A DNA stretch of 6,475 nt from Gammaproteobacteria bacterium (GTDB lineage Bacteria > Pseudomonadota > Gammaproteobacteria > Eutrophobiales > Eutrophobiaceae). Where the stretch lies: NCBI GenBank assembly GCA_003645215.1, contig QNEM01000123.1:1-6475 (forward strand). The letters run 5' to 3'. Position 1 is the stretch's first letter. Each line of letters begins with the position of its first letter. The notes below the pieces were generated by a model. It was not told the DNA's origin. It did no database searches and worked only from the letters and a program-made list of their open reading frames with translations. The position numbers and the translations under genes are program-made. Positions 1 through 6,475 of this stretch are shown in pieces.

Positions 1-2
1 CT

Positions 3-569
3 ATATGTACTTCGATCAATCATGTCATCTGTCATGGCATTCCAGGAGACAAAAAGCTTAAAGATGGAGATATCATCAATATCGATATCACGGTGATTAA
101 AGATGATTATCACGGGGATACCAGCAAAATGTTCCTGGTCGGAAAGCCTTCAATAAGGGCCAAAAGACTGGTGCAAACTACGTACGAATGCCTGAAACTG
201 GGTATAGAAATGGTGAAACCCGGGGTACATCTTGGGGATATTGGCCACGCGATTCAACATCACGCAGAAAAAAATAATTATTCGGTCGTTCGTGAATACT
301 GTGGCCATGGTATTGGCAGAGAATTCCATGAAGATCCCCAGGTGCTGCACTATGGACTCAAAGATACCGGATTGATCATCGAAGAAGGCATGATATTTAC
401 CATTGAGCCGATGATTAATATGGGCAAACGTCATGTCAAATTACTGCCAGATGGATGGACTGTCGTCAGCAAAGACCGAAGCCTTTCGGCACAATGGGAA
501 CATACGATTCTTGTTACCGCTGATGGGCATGAAGTCCTGACCAGAAGAGACGATGAGGTCTTTAATTAA
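3..569 (+). CDS. map: Type I methionine aminopeptidase, 3' part (N-terminus outside window)
   Basis: This enzyme removes the initiator methionine from nascent proteins in the cytosol, using two divalent metal ions. The visible 188 residues align well by memory with E. coli MetAP (264 aa) from about its residue 69 on, so roughly the first 70 residues lie upstream of the window. The five metal ligands of the pita-bread fold are all present. In visible-part numbering they are D28 (in NIDITV), D39 (HGDTSKMF), H102 (GHGIG), E135 (FTIEPM) and E166 (SAQWEHT). The substrate-binding histidines H11 (CHGIP) and H109 (EFHE) are also there. The frame is open from base 3, so the GTG at 93 inside the conserved region is not the start. 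The TAA stop shares its last base with the glnD ATG, as in a coupled operon; map next to glnD is also the E. coli order. Identification is secure. Confidence 0.97.
   Translation: MCTSINHVICHGIPGDKKLKDGDIINIDITVIKDDYHGDTSKMFLVGKPSIRAKRLVQTTYECLKLGIEMVKPGVHLGDIGHAIQHHAEKNNYSVVREYCGHGIGREFHEDPQVLHYGLKDTGLIIEEGMIFTIEPMINMGKRHVKLLPDGWTVVSKDRSLSAQWEHTILVTADGHEVLTRRDDEVFN
552..558 (+). promoter_or_regulatory. Shine-Dalgarno sequence for glnD, inside map
   Basis: The purine-rich GATGAGG lies within the last codons of map and ends 10 bases before the glnD ATG at 569. It supports that start over later candidates. It also suggests translational coupling to map through the shared-base TAATG junction. 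Confidence 0.6.
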
Positions 570-3229
570 TGCCTACTAGCATTCAAGGCGCCCAGAATGA
601 AGAAATATTTCTGTTCGACAACGATTGTTTCACAGAAGAACTACAGTCCAGTACATCCCCACTCGCTGTTTATAAAAACACCTTACAGGAAGGAACCCGG
701 GTATTAAATGACGCATTTGATAGCGGGCGAGATGTTGTTGAGCTCGTGCATAAACGTGCTGAATTTATTGACCAGCTTCTGATTCATGCCTGGCAATCCA
801 TGATCAGCTGCGAAGATCTGGCGCTGGTGGCGGTAGGCGGTTATGGACGGGGGGAACTTCATCCTGCCTCTGATATTGATCTGATGATTCTGGAAAAATC
901 CAGGAGCAACAAGACAACGAATCAACAAATCCAGCAATTCCTGACCTTCCTGTGGGATATTGGACTTGAGGTTGGTCAGAGCGTACGTACTGTGAAAGAT
1001 TGTATTGCTGAAGGCAGGGCGGATATCACCGTAGCCACAAATATTATGGAAGCACGTTTACTGGTGGGTGACACAGTATTATTTGACTCCATGCGCAAAA
1101 TGACCGGACCCAATAAGATCTGGCCGACCAGGAAATTTTTCAAGGCCAAGTTACAGGAACAGGTCGAACGCCATAAAAAATATGCCAACACTGAACATAG
1201 TCTGGAACCGAACATCAAGGAAAGCCCAGGAGGATTAAGGGATATACAGATGATTGGCTGGGTCGCCAAACGACATTTTGCTGTTAAGAGCCTGCATGAT
1301 CTGGTTAAACACGATTTTCTGACCGAAGAAGAATATCTAAGGCTCAAGGCCGGGCAGACTTTTCTCTGGCGTATTCGTTATGCCCTGCACAATTTAACGG
1401 GTCGGCATGACGATAGACTTTTGTTTGATCGTCAACGTCACATAGCTGAAATCTTTGGCTTCCACGCTGAAGATAATAGCGGTGTCGAGCAATTCATGAA
1501 ATTTTATTATCGGATGGTACGTGAATTAAACCGTCTTAATGAGATGCTGTTACAGCACTTCCAGGAAGAGATCATCTATGCGACCCGTAGAGAAAAAATA
1601 AAGCCCATCAACAAGCGCTTTCAGATTCGCAATGATTTTATCGAAGTCTGCCATGACCAGGTATTTAAATGGTACCCCTTTGCTTTGCTTGAGATTTTTC
1701 TACTCATACAACAAACACCAAAAATCAAGGGTATTCGAGCCAGTACTATTCGCCTGATTCGTGAATATTACTACCTGATTGATGATGAATTCAGAAATGA
1801 TATTCGTAATAAAAGCCTGTTTATGGAAATCATTCGACAACCAAGATATGTCGGCCATGAACTTCGTCGCATGCACCGTTACGGCATACTAAGTAGATAT
1901 CTGCCCGCCTTTGGCCAGATTGAGGGGCAGATGCAATTTGACCTGTTCCATGTTTATAGTGTTGATGAACATATTCTTTTTGTGATCCAGAATATGCGTC
2001 ATTTTGGTCTACCCGAATATGCCAATACCTACCCCTTGTGTCAGAAAATTTTAAAAACATTGCCTAAACAGGAGTTGCTCTATCTCGCTGGTTTATTCCA
2101 TGACATCGCCAAAGGACGCAAAGGAGATCACGCGAAATTAGGCGTAAAAGATGCTGTCGATTTCTGTAAGCTACACGGTCTGAGCTCATATGATGCAGAG
2201 CTTGTCGGCTGGATGGTCGGAAATCATTTAATCCTGTCAAAAACGGCACAGCGTGAAGATATAAATGACCCGGATGTCATCAATAAATTTGCGGTGCAAA
2301 TGGGCGATCGGGAACACCTGAATTATTTGTACCTGTTGACCGTTGCCGATGTGAATGGCACCAATCCTGAACTCTGGAATGCATGGAAAGACTCACTGTT
2401 TAGTCAACTCTATAATGAGACAACACGTGCACTCAGACGTGGTCTGGAAAACCCGTTCAATAAAGAAGATCGCATCAAGAAAACCAAACACGCCGCACTG
2501 GCACTGGTGAATAAACGGACAAAATCAAAATTTGATGTTGGCCAGCACTGGGCATCACTGGGGGAGGATTATTTTATTCGCTACTCCCCTGATGAAATCG
2601 CCTGGCATACCAATGCGATCGCAGAGAACAGCAAACAGCAATACCCGTTAATCAAGGTTCGACAACAGGCCACTCGAGGCGGTACAGAAATTTTTGTGTA
2701 CATGGAGAACCAGGACAATATTTTTGCGACAACAACACGTGTACTGGATCAACTTGGCCTGACTATTGTTGATGCCAGGGTCATCTCATCAACACATGGA
2801 TACACACTGGATACCTATATTGTTCTGGATAAATCAGGCGAGGCACTTAAAGAAAAGAAATTCAGAGAAGACATTGTGATCAAGCTTGATGATGCACTGG
2901 CAAATCTGGAACAGCATTTTAAAATAGTATCGCGTCCACGGTCACGAAAACAAAAGGTATTCCCTATCCAGACGCGCGTTCTTTTTTCTCAGGATGAAGT
3001 AAATCAGCGAACCATCATGGAAGTTGTTGCTTCAGACAGGCCCGGTTTTTTATCCCAGGTAGGTGTTGCCCTGGCCGGATGCAATGTTCGATTACATGGT
3101 GCAAAGATTGCTACCTACGGTTCACGCGTTGAAGATATTTTTTTCATCACCGATAAACAAGACCAGCCGATTACAGACCCTGATAAGTTCGAGAGCCTGA
3201 CGAATTTTATTATTGAGACCCTTTCCTGA
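569..3229 (+). CDS. glnD: Bifunctional PII uridylyltransferase / uridylyl-removing enzyme GlnD
   Basis: GlnD is the glutamine sensor of the nitrogen regulatory cascade. When glutamine is low it adds UMP to PII proteins (GlnB/GlnK), and when glutamine is high it removes it, which sets glutamine synthetase adenylylation and NtrB/NtrC activity. At 886 aa it matches the roughly 890 aa E. coli protein. Domains in order: a nucleotidyltransferase domain with GGYGRGE (90-96) and SDIDL with metal ligands D102 and D104; the GlnD motif SPGGLRDIQ (219-227); an HD hydrolase domain with H467, the H511-D512 pair in LFHDIAKG, H521, H553 and D594; then two C-terminal ACT domains (about 707-785 and 812-886), the second with DRPGFLSQVG. 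Both catalytic sites look intact, so both activities are expected. The ATG at 569 overlaps the map stop by one base and has a GATGAGG ribosome-binding site ending 10 bases upstream, inside map. Confidence 0.98.
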   Translation: MPTSIQGAQNEEIFLFDNDCFTEELQSSTSPLAVYKNTLQEGTRVLNDAFDSGRDVVELVHKRAEFIDQLLIHAWQSMISCEDLALVAVGGYGRGELHPASDIDLMILEKSRSNKTTNQQIQQFLTFLWDIGLEVGQSVRTVKDCIAEGRADITVATNIMEARLLVGDTVLFDSMRKMTGPNKIWPTRKFFKAKLQEQVERHKKYANTEHSLEPNIKESPGGLRDIQMIGWVAKRHFAVKSLHDLVKHDFLTEEEYLRLKAGQTFLWRIRYALHNLTGRHDDRLLFDRQRHIAEIFGFHAEDNSGVEQFMKFYYRMVRELNRLNEMLLQHFQEEIIYATRREKIKPINKRFQIRNDFIEVCHDQVFKWYPFALLEIFLLIQQTPKIKGIRASTIRLIREYYYLIDDEFRNDIRNKSLFMEIIRQPRYVGHELRRMHRYGILSRYLPAFGQIEGQMQFDLFHVYSVDEHILFVIQNMRHFGLPEYANTYPLCQKILKTLPKQELLYLAGLFHDIAKGRKGDHAKLGVKDAVDFCKLHGLSSYDAELVGWMVGNHLILSKTAQREDINDPDVINKFAVQMGDREHLNYLYLLTVADVNGTNPELWNAWKDSLFSQLYNETTRALRRGLENPFNKEDRIKKTKHAALALVNKRTKSKFDVGQHWASLGEDYFIRYSPDEIAWHTNAIAENSKQQYPLIKVRQQATRGGTEIFVYMENQDNIFATTTRVLDQLGLTIVDARVISSTHGYTLDTYIVLDKSGEALKEKKFREDIVIKLDDALANLEQHFKIVSRPRSRKQKVFPIQTRVLFSQDEVNQRTIMEVVASDRPGFLSQVGVALAGCNVRLHGAKIATYGSRVEDIFFITDKQDQPITDPDKFESLTNFIIETLS

Positions 3230-3234
3230 TATAA

Positions 3235-3894
3235 ATGGTCACTCCACCACTTTCTGAAAAAGAACTGCTGGAAAGTGCCTCTGAAATTGCCGGTATGACG
3301 CTACAACAAATAGCAAATCAACATGGACTGGCAACACCCGACAATCAACTCCATCACAAGGGTTGGGTAGGACAGTTACTTGAACTCAGTCTGGGCGCAA
3401 CCGCCGGCTCACGCCCAGAACCGGATTTTCAGCATATCGGTATTGAATTGAAGACATTACCTCTGAACCGTAGCGGATCACCGAAAGAATCCACATTTGT
3501 CTGTGCCATTAATCTCTCTAATATCGAATCAATTTGGGAAGAATCTTTAGTCAAACATAAACTTTCTCGAGTTCTGTGGATACCGATAGAAGCCGATCCT
3601 GAAACACCATTGGCCGCAAGACGTATTGGTTCAGCCATTCTCTGGAGTCCTGATAGTGATCAAGAATCAGTATTACGTAAAGACTGGGAAGAACTTATGG
3701 ACATGATCTCCATGGGAGAACTGGAACAGATCACTGCACATCAAGGTCAATATCTTCAGGTGCGCCCTAAAGCAGCAAACACCAGGGCACTCACTAAAGG
3801 CACCGATAGCGAGGGAAAAAATATCCTCACCCTGCCCCGCGGCTTCTATTTAAGAACAAGTTTGACTAATCATATATTAAAACAAGAATACTGA
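3235..3894 (+). CDS. mutH: DNA mismatch repair endonuclease MutH
   Basis: MutH is the strand-discriminating nuclease of methyl-directed mismatch repair. When activated by MutS-MutL it nicks the unmethylated strand at hemimethylated GATC. The 219 aa product is close to E. coli MutH (229 aa), and the fold signatures line up throughout. KGWVGQLLE (42-50) carries E50, the equivalent of E. coli E56. The restriction-like D-x6-E-x-K active site is D64, E71, K73 (in ELKTLPL), and K109 in the HKLSRVLW segment matches E. coli K116. The conserved C-terminal pieces DWEELMDMI (150-158), RPKAAN (177-182) and LPRGFYL (200-206) are also present. The gene starts 5 bases after the glnD stop. There is no convincing Shine-Dalgarno sequence before its ATG, so its translation probably depends on coupling. 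MutH implies a Dam methylase elsewhere in the genome. In E. coli mutH is located elsewhere, not beside glnD. Confidence 0.97.
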   Translation: MVTPPLSEKELLESASEIAGMTLQQIANQHGLATPDNQLHHKGWVGQLLELSLGATAGSRPEPDFQHIGIELKTLPLNRSGSPKESTFVCAINLSNIESIWEESLVKHKLSRVLWIPIEADPETPLAARRIGSAILWSPDSDQESVLRKDWEELMDMISMGELEQITAHQGQYLQVRPKAANTRALTKGTDSEGKNILTLPRGFYLRTSLTNHILKQEY

Positions 3895-3900
3895 ATTAGC

Positions 3901-4872
3901 ATGGCCTTAAAACTAGATAGAAAATTGTCCATAGCCCCCATGATGGATCATACGGACAGACACTTCCGTTATTTCATGCGGATTATCTCACCACATGCCC
4001 TACTCTATACCGAGATGATTACTACAGGTGCGCTTATTCATGGCGACAGGCATCGCTTTCTTGAACATCATGCGGATGAATACCCATTGGCGATTCAATT
4101 GGGCGGAAGTGAAGCAGAAGATCTCGCCACCTGTGCTGTGATTGCTGAAGAGGCTGGTTTTAATGAAGTAAACCTCAATGTTGGTTGTCCCAGCGATCGC
4201 GTTCAATCAGGGCGATTCGGTGCCTGCCTGATGGCAGAACCAGAACTGGTTGCTGAAGGCATAGCTAAAATGTCACAAGCTATAGATATTCCTGTAACAG
4301 TCAAAACGCGAATCGGTATTGATGATAAAGATAGTTACGAAGAATTATCCGCATTCATTAATACTGTGAAACAGGCGGGCTGCGATACTTTCATTATCCA
4401 TGCACGTAAGGCCTGGTTGAATGGTCTCAGCCCGAAAGAAAACCGTGAAGTGCCACCGCTACAATACGAAACGGTTTATCAACTGAAAAAAGATTTTCCT
4501 GAATTAGAATTTATTATTAATGGTGGCTTCACAACACAAGATGCCATTATGGAACAATACCAACATGTCGATGGTGTCATGATTGGTCGTGCAGCTTATC
4601 AAAATCCTTACCTGTTAGCAGAGCTTGAACAAGCAATTTTTGATGCTGAAACACCACTACTCACACGCAATGAAATTCTGGAAAGGTTTATTGAATATAT
4701 TCAGCAGAACCTGGATGCGGATGTTTATCTTGGACATATGACGCGTCATATCCTTGGTTTATTTTTGGGGCAACCCGGTGCCCGGGCTTATCGACGATAT
4801 ATTAGTGAAAATGCTTATATACAAGGGGCTGGTATTGAGGTGGTTCGGGTTGCAATGGAGAAGACGCTTTGA
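3901..4872 (+). CDS. dusA: tRNA-dihydrouridine(20/20a) synthase DusA
   Basis: This FMN-dependent flavoenzyme reduces uridine to dihydrouridine in the D loop of tRNA using NADPH; the DusA subfamily acts at U20 and U20a. The 323 residues form an N-terminal TIM barrel (about 1-245) and a C-terminal helical tRNA-binding domain. Visible signatures are APMMDHTDRHFR (12-23), the TEM segment (37-39), and NLNVGCPSDRVQSGRFGACLM with the catalytic acid cysteine C96. The FMN contacts are K135 (VKTRIG), H167 (IIHAR), N207-G209 (INGGF) and G229-R230 (MIGRAAY). The IHARKAWLNGLSPKEN stretch (166-181) and the SGRFGACL form of the cysteine loop favour DusA over DusB or DusC. The gene begins 6 bases after mutH with no clear ribosome-binding site, so it is likely the last gene of the same transcript. 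It runs convergently into the small minus-strand gene. Confidence 0.96.
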   Translation: MALKLDRKLSIAPMMDHTDRHFRYFMRIISPHALLYTEMITTGALIHGDRHRFLEHHADEYPLAIQLGGSEAEDLATCAVIAEEAGFNEVNLNVGCPSDRVQSGRFGACLMAEPELVAEGIAKMSQAIDIPVTVKTRIGIDDKDSYEELSAFINTVKQAGCDTFIIHARKAWLNGLSPKENREVPPLQYETVYQLKKDFPELEFIINGGFTTQDAIMEQYQHVDGVMIGRAAYQNPYLLAELEQAIFDAETPLLTRNEILERFIEYIQQNLDADVYLGHMTRHILGLFLGQPGARAYRRYISENAYIQGAGIEVVRVAMEKTL

Positions 4873-4909
4873 TCTCAGCTTGTAGTAGCAACGTGTTTCC
4901 TGGGATTGA
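4873..4909. other. Convergent 37-base gap between dusA and the small membrane gene
   Basis: Both flanking genes end here. I found no GC-rich hairpin followed by a T tract on either strand. The best inverted repeat, TGGG/CCCA at 4901-4917, has only a 4-bp stem with a 9-base loop, and it extends into the minus-strand gene. Termination is therefore either factor-dependent or occurs by read-through into the opposite gene. Confidence 0.5.
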
Positions 4910-5119
4910 TTAACCCAATTGACTGGCAAGGTATAGTTTGACGAAGTATTTAGCAGCAAATCCAAAAATGCCCAGTCCCAAACCAACAAATAAAACCATC
5001 ATGCCAAAACGACCAGCTTTGGATTCTTCAGCAAGTTTGTAGACAATAAATAACATATAACCAATGCCAAAGGTCAGGCCTAGCGTTAATGATATTTCGG
5101 AAAATTCTTTTTCAGTCAT
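4910..5119 (-). CDS. Small two-helix inner-membrane protein, DUF2788-like
   Basis: The gene encodes a 69-residue protein of unknown function. It has a short acidic N-terminus (MTEKEFSEIS), a first hydrophobic segment at about 11-29, a short charged loop (KLAEESKAGRFG, 28-39), and a second hydrophobic segment at about 40-60 rich in glycine (FVGLGLGIFGF). This fits two transmembrane helices in the inner membrane. No signal-peptidase site is evident. The size, two-helix plan and the SKAGRFG loop resemble DUF2788 proteins of gammaproteobacteria as I recall them; this is a memory-based family call. The start is supported by AGGG seven bases before the ATG (complement of 5127-5130). It stands alone, converging with dusA and diverging from serA, and shares the 148-base intergenic region with serA. 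An opposite-strand reading frame overlaps its start but lacks coding evidence. Confidence 0.8.
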   Translation of the reverse strand: MTEKEFSEISLTLGLTFGIGYMLFIVYKLAEESKAGRFGMMVLFVGLGLGIFGFAAKYFVKLYLASQLG

Positions 5120-5252
5120 GTTCTTACCCTAAAATAATTGACACTTCCAGACGCAGCAAACGCTCTTGGCATAGGACTCTTTATCAACTTAAAAAAGAAT
5201 ATTATTGTGCACTGCAGTATGTTATTTTGCAACGCATTATAAATTGCTATGC

Positions 5253-5259
5253 AGAAGGA
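5253..5259 (+). promoter_or_regulatory. Shine-Dalgarno sequence for serA
   Basis: AGAAGGA lies eight bases before the ATG at 5268, an ideal spacing. It is only two bases before another ATG at 5262, which is followed at once by TGA. This spacing decides 5268 as the serA start. Confidence 0.75.
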
Positions 5260-5261
5260 TT

Positions 5262-5267
5262 ATGTGA
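5262..5267 (+). other. Minimal ORF ATG-TGA directly abutting the serA start
   Basis: The sequence ATGTGAATG places a start codon and an immediate stop in the same frame as, and directly before, the serA ATG. Ribosomes that chose the first ATG would stop after one codon and could reinitiate at the serA start with no intervening base. The Shine-Dalgarno spacing of two bases makes use of the first ATG unlikely, so this may be coincidental. Confidence 0.3.
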
Positions 5268-6475
5268 ATGAAGATATTTGTTGCAGACAAGATTGCCGAC
5301 GAAGGTGTCGAATTTTTAAAAAACCAGCCAGGACTTGATGTTGACTTCACTACGGGACTCAGCGAAGCCGAGGCTTGTGAACATATTCGTGAAGCAGATG
5401 CAGTGATCGTTCGAAGTGCCACCAGCATCCGTGGTGATATTCTTGAAGCAGGTAAAAACCTGAAAGTAATTGGTCGCGCAGGGATCGGGGTTGATAATAT
5501 TGATATCCCTGCTGCTACCGAGCGCGGCATTGTCGTGCTAAATACCCCGGATGCCAATGCGACAACTACAGCAGAATTGGCTATTGCCCATATGATGTCC
5601 CTTTCTCGACATCTGCCATTCGCCGATCAATCTATTCGCAATGGGAAATGGGAGCGTTCCAGCTTCATGGGTGCAGAACTTTCTGGCAAAACACTCGGTG
5701 TCATCGGTTTTGGCACCATTGGTCGTATTGCCGCCAACCGTGGACTTGGCTTGAACATGAATGTGGTTGCCTACGATCCCTTTGTCACCGATGAAATATT
5801 TACCGAAGCTTGTGTGACACCGATGGATATCGATCAACTACTGGAATGTGCTGATTTTGTCACCCTGCACTGCCCGCTGATTGAACAAACCAGAAATCTT
5901 ATCAGCAGGGAAAGACTGGCAATCATGAAACCAGGTGCACGTTTGATCAATTGCGCACGCGGAGGCCTGATAGATGAAAAAGCCCTGTTTGATGCATTAG
6001 ATAGTGGCCAACTGGCAGGTGCAGCCCTTGATGTTTATGAAAATGAACCACCCAAGGATTCTCCTTTATTAAAACTCAACAACATTGTCTTTACGCCACA
6101 CCTGGGTGCATCAACAGAAGAAGCACAAACAGCAGTCGGTGTTGAGATTGCGAAACAGATTGCTACTTTTCTAAGCAGTGGTGAAGCAATCAACGCACTG
6201 AATATGCCACGTGTTGCAACAGAAGAAGCACTAACACTGAAACCCTATCAGGAAATTGCCAGTAAGCTTGGGCAATTAATGGCATTAATGGCCACTTCTC
6301 CAATAAAACAGTTGGAAGTCAGTCTGCACGGACAAATTGCAAGTTGTGATCCACATCCGGTTGCTGTTGAAGCCCTCGTTGGTCTATTGCAAAACAGTCT
6401 TTCAATCCCTGTGAACCAGGTCAATGCCGTGCACCTGGCAAAGCGTCAGGGTATTGCCCTGACTGAATCAAGATC
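5268..6475 (+). CDS. serA: D-3-phosphoglycerate dehydrogenase, long (ASB-domain) type, 3' end outside window
   Basis: SerA oxidises 3-phosphoglycerate to 3-phosphohydroxypyruvate with NAD, the first step of serine biosynthesis, in the cytosol. The window shows the first 402 residues with no stop. The substrate-binding part (MKIFVADKI, then GRAGIGVDNID at 69-79) flanks a Rossmann domain with GFGTIG (147-152) and the NAD-ribose acidic residue D170. The catalytic residues are R231 (CARGGLID), E260 (YENEPP) and H278 (TPHLGAS). Residues from about 317 to the edge (LKPYQEIASKLGQLMA, then VSLHG and VEALVGLL) match the allosteric substrate-binding domain of the long enzymes of Mycobacterium, Bacillus and animals, which are about 525 aa and end in an ACT domain. 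The E. coli enzyme (410 aa) lacks this domain. About 120 residues, including the rest of ASB and the expected ACT domain, should lie downstream. The start at 5268 is set by AGAAGGA eight bases upstream. Confidence 0.95.
   Translation, partial: MKIFVADKIADEGVEFLKNQPGLDVDFTTGLSEAEACEHIREADAVIVRSATSIRGDILEAGKNLKVIGRAGIGVDNIDIPAATERGIVVLNTPDANATTTAELAIAHMMSLSRHLPFADQSIRNGKWERSSFMGAELSGKTLGVIGFGTIGRIAANRGLGLNMNVVAYDPFVTDEIFTEACVTPMDIDQLLECADFVTLHCPLIEQTRNLISRERLAIMKPGARLINCARGGLIDEKALFDALDSGQLAGAALDVYENEPPKDSPLLKLNNIVFTPHLGASTEEAQTAVGVEIAKQIATFLSSGEAINALNMPRVATEEALTLKPYQEIASKLGQLMALMATSPIKQLEVSLHGQIASCDPHPVAVEALVGLLQNSLSIPVNQVNAVHLAKRQGIALTESR

Larger units (their letters stand above)
5120..5267. 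promoter_or_regulatory. Divergent intergenic region, presumed promoters of serA and the DUF2788-like gene
   Basis: These 148 bases separate two divergently oriented starts and are AT-rich, so they should hold both promoters. For serA the best -10-like element is TATTAT at 5200-5205, without a good -35 17 bases upstream; TATAAA at 5238-5243 is an alternative that would give a very short leader. TTGACA at 5138-5143 is a perfect -35 hexamer but has no acceptable -10 at 16-18 bases. For the minus-strand gene, TTGCTG then 17 bases then TATTTT (reading leftward from about 5160) is possible but would leave a leader of only about a dozen bases. I recognise no Lrp, CRP or other regulator site and no riboswitch or attenuator hairpin. 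Placement of individual elements is weak. Confidence 0.35.

Noticed and set aside
93..569. GTG at 93 as a possible start of a short methionine aminopeptidase.
   Set aside because: The frame is open to the window edge, and the codons before 93 encode conserved MetAP sequence including the CHGIP histidine and the metal ligand in NIDITV.
4901..4917. TGGG/CCCA inverted repeat as a bidirectional terminator between the convergent genes.
   Set aside because: The stem is only 4 bp with a 9-base loop and there is no T tract on either side.
4759..4989. Minus-strand frame overlapping the dusA 3' end and the small membrane gene.
   Set aside because: It is antisense to conserved dusA codons and out of frame with the membrane gene, and its translation has no recognisable features.
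5219..5242. Seven-codon ORF upstream of serA (MLFCNAL) as a leader peptide.
   Set aside because: There is no ribosome-binding site, no run of regulatory codons and no accompanying hairpin pair, so it is chance level for AT-rich intergenic DNA.
5089..5271. Plus-strand 60-codon frame ending in an ATGA overlap with serA, which could look like an upstream leader gene.
   Set aside because: Its ATG lies antisense to the first codons of the membrane-protein gene and has no Shine-Dalgarno sequence. The peptide resembles no family I know and has no serine run that would suit an attenuator, and most of the frame is promoter-region sequence.
5237..5837. Two minus-strand frames antisense to serA.
   Set aside because: They lie opposite strongly conserved catalytic-domain codons of serA and show no family features.

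Overview
The window looks like an ordinary chromosomal segment of a gammaproteobacterium. Base composition is moderate, with GC in the low-to-mid 40s by eye (not computed). The lineage call rests on MutH, which is essentially restricted to Dam-methylating gammaproteobacteria, on the map-glnD adjacency also known from Escherichia coli, on a full-length bifunctional GlnD, and on DusA. The genus cannot be named from sequence alone.

Layout. Bases 1-4872 hold four plus-strand genes packed head to tail: the 3' part of map (methionine aminopeptidase, cut by the window start), glnD (PII uridylyltransferase/uridylyl-removing enzyme), mutH (mismatch repair endonuclease) and dusA (tRNA-dihydrouridine synthase A). 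The junctions are a 1-base stop/start overlap, a 5-base gap and a 6-base gap, so they probably form one transcription unit. Bases 4910-5119 on the minus strand encode a 69-residue two-helix membrane protein resembling the DUF2788 family. It converges with dusA across 37 bases and diverges from the next gene. A 148-base intergenic region (5120-5267) follows. From 5268 to the window end runs the 5' three quarters of serA (D-3-phosphoglycerate dehydrogenase). It is the long type that carries an allosteric substrate-binding domain after the catalytic core, not the short E. coli type.

Functionally the genes are housekeeping: N-terminal Met removal, nitrogen signalling through PII, methyl-directed mismatch repair, tRNA modification and serine biosynthesis. 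All catalytic residues I could check are present, and no frameshift is visible. I see no RNA gene, mobile element, CRISPR array or long repeat, and nothing that looks like an undescribed defence or mobile system. The more interesting points are local: the map-glnD-mutH-dusA arrangement, the absence of Shine-Dalgarno sequences before mutH and dusA, the ASB-type SerA, an AUG-UGA minimal ORF just before the serA start, and the small membrane protein.
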